In this document: positions 1 through 7,500 of the stretch, piece by piece | Position numbering within the stretch: the first letter of the stretch is position 1 | How the letters are laid out: every line of letters begins with the position of its first letter | The notes under the pieces: generated by a model | Seen by the model: the letters and a program-made list of their open reading frames with translations, nothing else | Database searches by the model: none | Told to the model about the DNA's origin: nothing | Made by a program: the position numbers and the translations under genes | From: Lentisphaeria bacterium | Lineage (GTDB): Bacteria > Verrucomicrobiota > Lentisphaeria > Victivallales > UBA1829 | Assembly: GCA_017623265.1 (NCBI GenBank) | Contig: JAGAPM010000111.1 | Coordinates: 1 to 14,703 of the forward strand | Length of the DNA stretch: 14,703 nt | Direction: 5' to 3'

Positions 1-1166
1 AGGGCAGCGGACGCCCAGAAAACGCCGCGGGTTCCGAAAAGGAAAATCGTATAACCGGAAAATACTGTGGCAAGCATCGCACCGGCGTTGCCGAATGTTG
101 TTGACCAGCCAAAGACTTTGCCCCGTTTCCGCTGTGGAGTTGCGGCAGAAAGCAGTTTCTGCAGGATCGGGTATAGGCTGCCGGAGAAGAAGAACATCAG
201 AGTCCGCACTACACCAAGTACGATCAGGTTGTCCGTAATGCTCATAATGACCAGGCAGATCGTGGCAAGGGTCAGAGTCGGTGCAAGGATCAGCTGCGGT
301 TTCAATTTGTCGGCAAGGTATCCGATGAACAATCCGGAAAGCACGGCACCCACGCAGGTAAATGCCCCGATGATCCCGGTCCAGAAGGCCGCTTTTTCCG
401 GGCCTGTGATCAGTTCGATCAGCATGGAGACATACGGTCCTTCAAAACGCCGGACAAAGCAGTAGATCAGCATGAGAGTCAGCATGATCCAGACTCCGTA
501 GGTGAACCCGGGCAGGACACCTTTCCGGTAGCGGTGGATCTTTGCCGCCTGTGTGCTGAGGGGTGGTTTTGTTGCCGGTACTTTCGGCGCATCTTTCGCA
601 AAAAGGCAGCAGATCCCGGAGATAAAATACAGGATTGCGCAGACCCAGAAAGTGGTCTTGTATCCATAGAGGTCCACCACCACGCCGCCGATCACATGAC
701 CGAGCATTGCGCCCGCCCAGACAGCAGTTCCCACGAAACCGAGAGCGAATCCCTGTTTATTTTCGGGTGCGGTCTTGACGATCAGGATATTGGCGGCAGC
801 GGTCGTTCCGGCGCAGGCGGCGGTAAGGAATCGCAGCCCGATCAGCATCCACGGCTGGGTTACATAGCCCATAAGCGGGAAAAAGAATGCAGTCAGGAAC
901 GATCCCCGCAGGAGCATGATCTTGACGCCGAACCGGTCGGAGAGGCTGCCCCATATAGGGCAGAAGATGGCATACGCCATTGCGCCGGCGAAGGTGAAGA
1001 TGGCAACACAGACGCCCCGGGAATGTTCATCAATCATGCCGAAGTTATCCCGTAACAGCTGGGGAATGAAGGGCATAGCGGCGTCGAAGCCGGACATGAC
1101 CAACAGTTGTGAGATCCACATCAGGATCATGTTCCGGATCCAATGCCGGGTATAGTCATTCAGCAT
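1..1166 (-). CDS. MFS transporter, MdtG-like (DHA1 type), 3' end cut by the window edge
   Basis: I translated this by hand from the reverse strand. The start ATG is at 1164-1166 and an open frame of 388 residues runs off the left edge. It begins MLNDYTRHWIRNMILMWISQ and is strongly hydrophobic throughout, with about 11 membrane segments visible. The loop 2-3 signature of the major facilitator superfamily is at about residues 73-80 (GSLSDRFG), followed by KIMLLRG. The first half resembles MdtG-type drug exporters (PIWGSLSDRFG, then RFLTAACAG). A basic central loop (about 195-215) separates the two six-helix halves. The usual length is 400-420 residues, so only the tail is missing. A Shine-Dalgarno-like AAGAGG lies 8 bases before the ATG. 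The start is 12 bp after the stop of the CBM9-like gene, so the two are probably cotranscribed. The substrate cannot be read from sequence: MdtG similarity suggests efflux, the neighbour suggests a sugar link. The family call is firm. Confidence 0.9.
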   Translation of the reverse strand, partial: MLNDYTRHWIRNMILMWISQLLVMSGFDAAMPFIPQLLRDNFGMIDEHSRGVCVAIFTFAGAMAYAIFCPIWGSLSDRFGVKIMLLRGSFLTAFFFPLMGYVTQPWMLIGLRFLTAACAGTTAAANILIVKTAPENKQGFALGFVGTAVWAGAMLGHVIGGVVVDLYGYKTTFWVCAILYFISGICCLFAKDAPKVPATKPPLSTQAAKIHRYRKGVLPGFTYGVWIMLTLMLIYCFVRRFEGPYVSMLIELITGPEKAAFWTGIIGAFTCVGAVLSGLFIGYLADKLKPQLILAPTLTLATICLVIMSITDNLIVLGVVRTLMFFFSGSLYPILQKLLSAATPQRKRGKVFGWSTTFGNAGAMLATVFSGYTIFLFGTRGVFWASAA

Positions 1167-1178
1167 GAGAGATACCTC

Positions 1179-1931
1179 TTATTCAAATGTGATATCGCCG
1201 AAATATGCGGGCAGGTGGAAATCCAGTTTGGGGATGGGCAGCCACGTGAGCCAGTGGGGGTGGCTGGTATCACTGCACTTATAGGCATTGGCAGTCCAGG
1301 TCTGACCGGAGAGAGCGGCATTGAAGTTATCGCCAAGTTTTGCAAAAAGTTCGATCGGCACGGCAAATCCGGCGTACCAGGTCAACGGACTGCGCTGCAG
1401 TTTTCCGTTGTTGTCGAAGTAGACCATTTCCCGGATCTCGGGATCTACAATCGGAGGCAGACTGTGATAGATCTGAATCGTTTTGATTTCCTCTTCGCTG
1501 ACGGGGAGGAAGTCGCCGCCACGCAGATCTTTCACATTATAAAGGAGCATGAATCCGCCTGCAGTGAGTTCAAAGTTGTAATACCGGTCTGTATTGCCGG
1601 GTTTGATGAAGAATTCCACGCAGGAATCAGTGCATGCCTGATCACCGTATTTGCTGGCGACAGCCCGGACATATTGATCCCGGACGCGGAAAAGGGCATA
1701 GATGAACCGGTCATCATACAGCACTTTCAGATCGGTCACCGGGCAGTAGGGGTCCCGTGCTTCCTGTTCTTCCACGCCGGTCCACTTGCGCCACAGGCGT
1801 TTGAAAAGATTGTACTTCGGGTACATACGGTTGGCAATGGAGATGGTGTTGGCATTTTTCCACTGGGGATCGTTTTCAAAATCGCCATCCAGTGCCACGG
1901 GACCTGTTGCTCTTTTTACGATAAAGCTCAT
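1179..1931 (-). CDS. Carbohydrate-binding family 9-like domain protein
   Basis: This 250-residue protein consists almost entirely of one CBM9-like beta-sandwich. Recognisable pieces are the opening strand with ALDGDFENDPQWKNA (about residues 14-28), the middle segment LKVLYDDRFIYALFRVRDQY (about 69-88), the DSCVEFFIKP strand (about 102-111), the YYNFELTAGG segment (about 117-126) and a C-terminal WLTWLPIP-type end. CBM9-like domains usually bind sugars and often sit on larger secreted enzymes or stand alone, as here. No signal peptide or membrane helix is visible, so the protein appears cytoplasmic. GGAAG lies about 7 bases before the ATG. It sits 45 bp after the FtsQ-like gene and 12 bp before the MFS transporter, which suggests a two-gene carbohydrate-sensing or handling unit. 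Its ligand and any enzymatic role are unknown. The domain call is fairly secure, the function is not. Confidence 0.75.
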   Translation of the reverse strand: MSFIVKRATGPVALDGDFENDPQWKNANTISIANRMYPKYNLFKRLWRKWTGVEEQEARDPYCPVTDLKVLYDDRFIYALFRVRDQYVRAVASKYGDQACTDSCVEFFIKPGNTDRYYNFELTAGGFMLLYNVKDLRGGDFLPVSEEEIKTIQIYHSLPPIVDPEIREMVYFDNNGKLQRSPLTWYAGFAVPIELFAKLGDNFNAALSGQTWTANAYKCSDTSHPHWLTWLPIPKLDFHLPAYFGDITFE

Positions 1932-1976
1932 TTTTTTCTTCCGGTATTGATTAAGGTTTTCTATAACAAGGCGTTT

Positions 1977-2864
1977 TTATGGCTTTTCCACGCCGTAGCG
2001 GGCATCATAAACTTTCAGGATCTTTCTATTCCGTTCCAGCGCATACGCTTTCAGCAGACGAGCCTGCACCCGGAGTATTTCAATGCCCTCCGGATAGGAG
2101 AAGATCACCCGTTGACACTCAAAGTTGTTATCATTTCTTTTCAGGTGCGCTTCGATACGGAGTCCGAGATTTTCGTTTCCTTTCGAATGTTCCATGATTT
2201 TTGCAGAGACGACCGGGAACTGGATCTCCCGTTCTTCCATCAAGCGGATGAACTGCATGAGAAATTTGATCCCGCTGCCTTTCGCCTGCATCCCGGGAGT
2301 GAATGGTTCGGAATGGGTTTCATCCTTGATGGAGGGCAGGGCTGGTGCGATCGTGTAAAATTCGGAGGAAAAGATCCGGCAGTTTTTATCGATCAGATAT
2401 GTGGTGGAATCCAGACGTGCGACGGGAAATCGCTCTCTGATCCGGATCCGGAGAATGTCCGGCAGAACCGGAATGAGCTGAACATCTTCCATTTCGGGAT
2501 GCTTTTCCAAAAGCAGTTCCCGCTTTTTCGCAAAATCCAGTGTGAGCAGGTTATCGGCTCCCGGTTTGACCTCGATTTCCTTTGTCAGCTCGTTTGCGCG
2601 GGATTCTGCCTGCAACGGATCGTTCCAGTAACTTGACCGCTTCCCCTGCGTGTCGATTTTTACAGCGGAGATGATAAAATGCCGGTTGTTTTCAAAAACG
2701 GCACGCTTGAGAACGAAAAAAGCAAGAACCAGAAGCAGCAACAACAGGATCATGGTAGCGACCCCCAACCAGATTTTCTGTTTTTTGCTCAGATTGAACG
2801 ACCACGCAGTGGTTCCCTTTTCCGTTGCGGAATTTTTTTTGGTTTTCTCGGTATCCTTTTTCAT
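1977..2864 (-). CDS. ftsQ: FtsQ/DivIB-like cell division protein (POTRA domain)
   Basis: This 295-residue bitopic membrane protein has the FtsQ layout: a charged cytoplasmic N-terminus (1-30, rich in Lys and Thr), one transmembrane helix (about 31-53), a POTRA domain (about 62-147) and a C-terminal beta domain (about 148-290). The most diagnostic stretch is at residues 134-148, LPDILRIRIRERFPV, the counterpart of the FtsQ motif where the POTRA strand meets the beta domain (commonly YPDTLRIRVRERxPVA). A following ARLDSTTYLIDKNCRIF matches the family pattern in which the next strand carries the 'vD..G.vf' signature. FtsQ scaffolds FtsL and FtsB at the division septum. It is not next to murC, ddlB, ftsA or ftsZ, which is unusual for ftsQ. 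Lys and Asn are common in the N-terminal part, compared with more GC-rich neighbours. A paralogue or another POTRA protein is possible, so the symbol is tentative. Confidence 0.68.
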   Translation of the reverse strand: MKKDTEKTKKNSATEKGTTAWSFNLSKKQKIWLGVATMILLLLLLVLAFFVLKRAVFENNRHFIISAVKIDTQGKRSSYWNDPLQAESRANELTKEIEVKPGADNLLTLDFAKKRELLLEKHPEMEDVQLIPVLPDILRIRIRERFPVARLDSTTYLIDKNCRIFSSEFYTIAPALPSIKDETHSEPFTPGMQAKGSGIKFLMQFIRLMEEREIQFPVVSAKIMEHSKGNENLGLRIEAHLKRNDNNFECQRVIFSYPEGIEILRVQARLLKAYALERNRKILKVYDARYGVEKP

Positions 2865-2910
2865 AGTCAGCAGTCCGTTACTTGATCTTGTTCATTTTTC
2901 TACATGTAAG

Positions 2911-2938
2911 AATATATATGCGGAACGGGGATTTTCAA
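2911..2938 (-). promoter_or_regulatory. Candidate sigma-70-type promoter for the FtsQ-like gene
   Basis: Reading the minus strand, TTGAAA (2938-2933) and TATATT (2916-2911) are separated by 16 bases. Each box matches five of six positions of the vegetative consensus. A start near 2904 would give a leader of about 40 bases before the ATG at 2864. The region is AT-rich and lies in the 101-bp gap after the AraC-type gene, which would let the FtsQ-like gene be transcribed independently of lnt and the regulator. This is a pattern match only. Confidence 0.5.
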
Positions 2939-2965
2939 ACGGGAATCGTTTATTATTTACAAAAA

Positions 2966-3754
2966 TCAGCCGTTTGTGATTGAATCGGGTGTATTTTTCC
3001 GCCGGTACTCGCCGGGAGTCATGCCGAACCGTTCTTTGAAAGTCCGGCAGAAGTGTTCTGCATTGGAAAAACCACATTCAAAGGCAAGTTCTTTCATGTT
3101 CTGATTGGATGTGGCGAGCAGATTCCGTGCTTCCTGAAGACGTCGTGCCAGAAGCCGCTGGTGCGGCGTTTCCCCCAGATGCTTCCGGAACAGCATGTGC
3201 AAGTGAGGGATGCTGACACACAATTCTTCTGCAAGAGCAGCCACACTCATTCCAGTTTTATTGTATCCCTGATCCAACAGCAGCAGAGCCTGTTCCAGCA
3301 GTTTCGGCGTACCGGTCGGCGGCTGGATCCGTGCTGCGTTATAGGCGGCGGAAAGCAGACGTGCGTGAACGGTATAAGCCAGAAGATCCCGGTCGTAAGA
3401 GTCATCATGAAATGCCCGCAGGGATTCATCAACAAATTTCTGCAGTTCCCGTTGTGCATTCCAGAGTACGACCGACGGTGCGATCCGTCTATGCGGACCT
3501 TCGATCGTGAACAATGCGGCAAGACATTCGTATGGGCTTTCCTGTTTGTACCGGTGGATCGTCATATCACCCGGAAAATGCCAGAAGATGGTGCCCGGTC
3601 CGTGATATTGCTCCCCGTAGAAAACACCGCCCCGGGTAACCAGCTCCACATATTCTGTGTTTTCGCCGACCGGGGCAGCTGTGACCTCGCTCCGGTTGGA
3701 TGGGGCAATGTAATAAAACAGCCGGATCGCCCGGATCTGATCAGAAGGATGCAT
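2966..3754 (-). CDS. AraC-family transcriptional regulator
   Basis: This 262-residue regulator has two parts. Residues of about 15-90 form a cupin-like ligand-sensing domain (VTRGGVFYGEQYHGPGTIFW, then FPGDMTIHRY), typical of sugar-responsive AraC proteins. Residues of about 155-252 form the double helix-turn-helix DNA-binding domain: the first recognition unit is at about 168-190 (MSVAALAEELCVSIPHLHML) and the second at about 218-240, with the classic GFSNAEHFCRTFKERFGMTP block and the closing PGEYRR. The start ATG is only 2 bp past the lnt stop, with GAAGGG about 11 bases upstream inside the lnt end, so translation is probably coupled to lnt. Its targets are unknown. The nearby CBM9/MFS pair is a candidate but is separated by the FtsQ-like gene. 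The family call is certain, the ligand is not known. Confidence 0.93.
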   Translation of the reverse strand: MHPSDQIRAIRLFYYIAPSNRSEVTAAPVGENTEYVELVTRGGVFYGEQYHGPGTIFWHFPGDMTIHRYKQESPYECLAALFTIEGPHRRIAPSVVLWNAQRELQKFVDESLRAFHDDSYDRDLLAYTVHARLLSAAYNAARIQPPTGTPKLLEQALLLLDQGYNKTGMSVAALAEELCVSIPHLHMLFRKHLGETPHQRLLARRLQEARNLLATSNQNMKELAFECGFSNAEHFCRTFKERFGMTPGEYRRKNTPDSITNG

Positions 3755-3756
3755 GA

Positions 3757-5685
3757 TTACTTTTTCCCTTCCGAAGCAAGGAATTCCGCCCGGATCCGTT
3801 CCCGTTCTGCCGCCAGCGGATCATGGAGACCGTTGGCAAAACGGTATGCTTTATACCCGGCGAACCCGAATCCTGTCAGCATGAAGATCCCGCAAAACAG
3901 CACAAAGACATCTCCGAACATGGTGTAGAATGTCATTTCCTGCTTTGCCGGTACCGGCACGATGAATTTTGCATTTCCGCTGCCTTTCCGGGCAGGCTCG
4001 AACAGAACATCGCCATTATTGTCATAACGTTTGAAAATGCAGTCGGTCAACCGTCCGGTGGAATCGATCAACACGGAGTAGTTGCTGTTTCCGGCGCGGA
4101 CCATGGGCATACGGGTTTCGATGGTGCGAAAGATGGAATTGATATAATGCTGTTCCGGTTCTGAACTTTTCGGATACCAGGCATCGTTGGTGATCACCAG
4201 CAGAAAATCCGCCTTGTTCCGTGCCAGCTCCCGTGCGGCGTAGGCAAAAACATCTTCATAACAAATCAGTACACCGGCTTTCGTTCCGTTGCCGACCGTC
4301 AGAGGACGGAACGCTTTCCCCGGTTCCAAACTTCTGCCAAGTCCGACCCATTGATCCAGTACCGGGAAATGTTTTGCCAGCGGCACAAATTCCCCGAAGG
4401 GGACCAGATGAACTTTGGAATAGATGTCATCGGTATCGTAATCATATTTTTTCAGATCCGGTTCCGCATGTTTGAGCATCAGGGCAGAGTTATACATGGC
4501 TCCGGTTTGATCGGCAGTCAGTGTTCCGAGAATCAGTTTCGCTTCCGGATATTTTCTCAGCAGATTGCGGACCGTTTTCCGGTAGTTTGCCTCAAAGGGA
4601 ACATTCAAACGCACCCCCGGACGGGCTGCCTGATACTGTTCAAAGTCGGCGTAGTTGTAATAACTGCGCGGAACAGCAGATTCCGGCCAGACGATCAGAC
4701 GCAGCGGATAACAGTATTTCTGCGATTCCACTTCAGCCGGTGTAAGCGCATTTTTTTCTTCCTCCGGTTCCGCTGCCAGCGGGGGGCGTTCCCGGTCCCG
4801 CAGTTCGGTTTCGATCAGATTTTCTGTCTGCTGACTGCAGGCGGTCAGCGCTTCCAGAGACTGACTGCCGCTGCCTGCACGCCGCTGGGAAAGATGGGGC
4901 TGTACCACGCCTACTGCAAATGCACGGGTCTCCCGTTTCAATGCCCGGTCCGCCAGATCTTTGCCTGTCGAGACAAGAACGATCAGCAGCACGAGACATG
5001 CCAGCAGCGGGTAGGGACGCCGGTATTTTCCTTCCGGCAGACTGAAACGCAGCCCGTGCAGACAGAAAAAACCGGCAAGGTTGATCAGGATCACCACAAA
5101 AGATATGCCGTAGACCCCCGTATATTCGCAGAGCTGGATCAGAGACCAGTTCTGCCACTGGGAAGTACCCAGCAGATTCCAGGGAAAGCCGGTGAAGATC
5201 CAGGAGCGGATCCATTCCAATACAACCCACAGTCCGGCAAGGCTGAAGATCATCAGAAACTCCCCGGCTATGGGAAATTTGTAAAATTTCAGCCGGACAT
5301 CAAAGTCGCTCTTCCGGATCGCATCCGGGTACAGCAGGTTTCTGCCGAGCCACGGCACTGCCATGGCAAATACCGCATTGAAAAGTCCCAAAACTATCGC
5401 AAAGACAAACGGGATGAACAGGTTGATCTCCCGCAGAAAAAATGTCCCCGGCAGATGCCACATGTAGCCCCAGAGAAGACCGTAGAAAAATGCCCGTTTC
5501 GCACTTTTGTTCAGAGTGACCCATAACAGCGGGATCACGCTGATCCATGCAAAAAAATCAACGCTGACCGGCGGATAAGCAAGCTCCATGCCCACGCCGG
5601 AAACGATCAGGATCAGAAGCTCAAGAAATGTCTGCTTTCCGGGTGTGAGCCGGGGGATTTCCGGCTTTTTTATCTCGTTTGTCAT
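3757..5685 (-). CDS. lnt: Apolipoprotein N-acyltransferase
   Basis: Lnt transfers an acyl chain from a phospholipid to the N-terminal cysteine of lipoproteins, the last step of lipoprotein maturation in the inner membrane after Lgt and LspA. The 642-residue protein has several N-terminal membrane helices (to about 245), a periplasmic nitrilase-like domain (about 252-580) and a final helix at about 590-612 with a basic cytoplasmic tail. The catalytic triad is complete: Glu335 in VWPESAVP, Lys424 in SKVHLVPFGEFVP and Cys475 in LICYED. Glu432 and Glu477 match the two other conserved glutamates of the E. coli enzyme. The family norm is about 510, and the excess is largely a polar linker of about 30-40 residues (about 288-325) rich in Glu and Ala between the first nitrilase strand and the Glu strand. 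AAGG lies about 11 bases before the ATG. It is divergent from nadB and coupled to the AraC-type gene. Confidence 0.96.
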   Translation of the reverse strand: MTNEIKKPEIPRLTPGKQTFLELLILIVSGVGMELAYPPVSVDFFAWISVIPLLWVTLNKSAKRAFFYGLLWGYMWHLPGTFFLREINLFIPFVFAIVLGLFNAVFAMAVPWLGRNLLYPDAIRKSDFDVRLKFYKFPIAGEFLMIFSLAGLWVVLEWIRSWIFTGFPWNLLGTSQWQNWSLIQLCEYTGVYGISFVVILINLAGFFCLHGLRFSLPEGKYRRPYPLLACLVLLIVLVSTGKDLADRALKRETRAFAVGVVQPHLSQRRAGSGSQSLEALTACSQQTENLIETELRDRERPPLAAEPEEEKNALTPAEVESQKYCYPLRLIVWPESAVPRSYYNYADFEQYQAARPGVRLNVPFEANYRKTVRNLLRKYPEAKLILGTLTADQTGAMYNSALMLKHAEPDLKKYDYDTDDIYSKVHLVPFGEFVPLAKHFPVLDQWVGLGRSLEPGKAFRPLTVGNGTKAGVLICYEDVFAYAARELARNKADFLLVITNDAWYPKSSEPEQHYINSIFRTIETRMPMVRAGNSNYSVLIDSTGRLTDCIFKRYDNNGDVLFEPARKGSGNAKFIVPVPAKQEMTFYTMFGDVFVLFCGIFMLTGFGFAGYKAYRFANGLHDPLAAERERIRAEFLASEGKK

Positions 5686-5771
5686 ATTTTTTTTGACCTT
5701 TCTGCAACTTATCCGGCTTTTTTACTGGAAAAATCTTTATTTTATGGTATGTTAAGGTTGGTAATACAGTT

Positions 5772-5800
5772 AATTTACACCGGTATCGATTGAATTGCAA
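5772..5800 (-). promoter_or_regulatory. Candidate promoter for lnt in the lnt/nadB divergent region
   Basis: On the minus strand, TTGCAA (5800-5795) and TAAATT (5777-5772) are separated by exactly 17 bases. Each box matches four of six consensus positions. It would drive lnt and the AraC-type gene. The whole 133-bp gap 5686-5818 is AT-rich and must also hold the nadB promoter. On the plus strand the best I can offer is TTTACT then TATGGT with 16 bases between (around 5719-5746), which is weaker. No clear operator, such as a NadR- or NiaR-type palindrome, was recognised. Confidence 0.3.
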
Positions 5801-5818
5801 AGAAATTACTGATAAAAA

Positions 5819-7483
5819 ATGATTGCAAGTAAAGAATTTTATTTCGACCATTTGGTCATCGGCAGCGGCCTCGCCGGTCTTTCCACTGCCCTCATGCTCG
5901 CGGAGAAAACCGAAGGCTCCATTGCGATCGTTACCAAAGGTGCGATCGATGATTGCAACAGCAAAATGGCACAGGGCGGAATCGCATGTGTCACCGATGA
6001 GAATGATACCTTTGAAGAACATCTGGAAGGTACCCTTGCCGCCGGTGCCCACCTCTGCCGCAGAGATGCGGTGCTGGATATCGTCCGCAAGGGACCGGAA
6101 CGGATCAAATGGCTCATTGAACTGGGAACTCATTTTACCACCCGGGCGGAAATGGGCGATACCGATCCCGCCGGACAGGAGGAATTTGATCTCGGGCGGG
6201 AAGGCGGACATAAAAAACGCCGTATTCTTCATGCCGGAGATATTACCGGTGCGGAGGTGGAACGCTCTCTTGTGGCAGCGTGCCGAGCCAATCCCCGGAT
6301 CAAAGTCTTTGAAAATTATGTGGCAGTGGACCTGATCTCTACCGTACGCCTCGGTTATGTGGGCGAAAACCGGGTCCTGGGTGCTTATGTTTTCGATACA
6401 GTCAATAACAAGGTCGAAACTTTCACCAGCCTCAGTACCACTCTTGCCACCGGCGGTTGCGGGAAGGTTTATCTTTACACCAGTAATCCGGATGGAGCCT
6501 GCGGCGCCGGGGTCGCCATGGGATATCGTGCGTTTGCCGAAATTGCAAATATGGAGTTTTACCAGTTCCACCCCACGATCCTCTTCTCGCCCAAGGTCAA
6601 ATCCTTCCTGATCAGTGAAGCTCTGCGCGGAGAAGGCGGCGTTCTCAAGATCCGGAACAGTCAGGGCGAACTGGTGGAGTTCATGCAGAACTACCATGAG
6701 ATGAAGAGTCTTGCCCCACGTGATGTCGTTGCAAGAGCGATCGACAACGAACTGAAACGCACCGGAAACACCTGTGCTTATCTGGATATGCGCCACCATT
6801 CCGCTGATTTTCTGAAAAAACGCTTCCCGAATATCTACGCAAAATGTCTGGAGGCAGGTGTGGATATGGCGGTCGATCCCATCCCGGTCGTCCCTGCTGC
6901 CCATTTCAGTTGCGGTGGTATTCTGACCGATGTCAACGGATATACCGGGATCAAAGGTCTTTATGCGGTAGGCGAAACTGCCTGTACCGGTCTGCATGGT
7001 GCCAATCGTCTCGCCAGCAACAGTTTGCTGGAAGCTGTTGTTGTTTCGGATAGCGCCGCAGCTCATATTGCGGAAAATCTGGATTCCCTCCGGCAGGGGT
7101 GGGATTCCTTCTCGGTTCCCCTCTGGACCAGCGGCGATGCCTCTATTTCCGATGAACAGGTGGTCATCTCCCACAATTGGGAGGAGATCCGCCGTTTCAT
7201 GTGGGACTACGTGGGGATTTACCGCACAAACCGTCGTCTGGAACGGGCAAAGACCAGAATCAAGGTCCTCCAGCGTGAAATCGAAAAATATTACTGGGAT
7301 TTCCATTTGACAAAAGATCTGATCGAACTCAGAAATATCGCCACCGTGGCGGAATTGATCATCGATTCCGCCATGCAGAGAAAAGAAAGCCGCGGACTTC
7401 ATTATAACGCGGATTACCCGCAGCGGAGAGCGGAACTTGATACCGTTGATACCATCCTGCGAAAACCGGATACCAAGGCATAA
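5819..7483 (+). CDS. nadB: L-aspartate oxidase
   Basis: NadB oxidises L-aspartate to iminoaspartate with FAD in the cytoplasm, the first step of de novo NAD synthesis, and NadA then condenses the product with dihydroxyacetone phosphate. The 554-residue protein starts with the FAD-binding Rossmann motif VIGSGLAGLS (about 13-22). It continues with NSKMAQGGIA (about 47-56), the REGGH block with Glu128, the QFHPT block with His251, Arg301 in APRDVVARAID, His362 in AHFSCGG and Arg397 in GANRLASNSL. These five positions correspond to E. coli Glu121, His244, Arg290, His351 and Arg386. That pattern separates NadB from succinate dehydrogenase flavoproteins, as does the length. The ATG at 5819 lacks a strong ribosome binding site. 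It is first in a four-gene operon with pcnB, an AAA+ gene and tadA, and neither nadA nor nadC is in the window. Confidence 0.96.
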   Translation: MIASKEFYFDHLVIGSGLAGLSTALMLAEKTEGSIAIVTKGAIDDCNSKMAQGGIACVTDENDTFEEHLEGTLAAGAHLCRRDAVLDIVRKGPERIKWLIELGTHFTTRAEMGDTDPAGQEEFDLGREGGHKKRRILHAGDITGAEVERSLVAACRANPRIKVFENYVAVDLISTVRLGYVGENRVLGAYVFDTVNNKVETFTSLSTTLATGGCGKVYLYTSNPDGACGAGVAMGYRAFAEIANMEFYQFHPTILFSPKVKSFLISEALRGEGGVLKIRNSQGELVEFMQNYHEMKSLAPRDVVARAIDNELKRTGNTCAYLDMRHHSADFLKKRFPNIYAKCLEAGVDMAVDPIPVVPAAHFSCGGILTDVNGYTGIKGLYAVGETACTGLHGANRLASNSLLEAVVVSDSAAAHIAENLDSLRQGWDSFSVPLWTSGDASISDEQVVISHNWEEIRRFMWDYVGIYRTNRRLERAKTRIKVLQREIEKYYWDFHLTKDLIELRNIATVAELIIDSAMQRKESRGLHYNADYPQRRAELDTVDTILRKPDTKA

Positions 7484-7500
7484 GAGAAACATTCCCCGAA

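Noticed and set aside
1143..2636. Plus-strand frame of 497 codons across the CBM9-like and FtsQ-like genes
   Set aside because: It spans two real minus-strand genes and the gap between them. The composition is unlike a real protein.
2937..2951. Short inverted repeat AAACG/CGTTT next to the candidate FtsQ promoter
   Set aside because: A 5-bp arm is too short to call an operator or terminator.
5621..7492. Open frame of 623 codons on the minus strand opposite nadB
   Set aside because: It lies over nadB, whose residues match the family throughout, and its translation resembles no family. It is an effect of codon bias that leaves few stops on the opposite strand.
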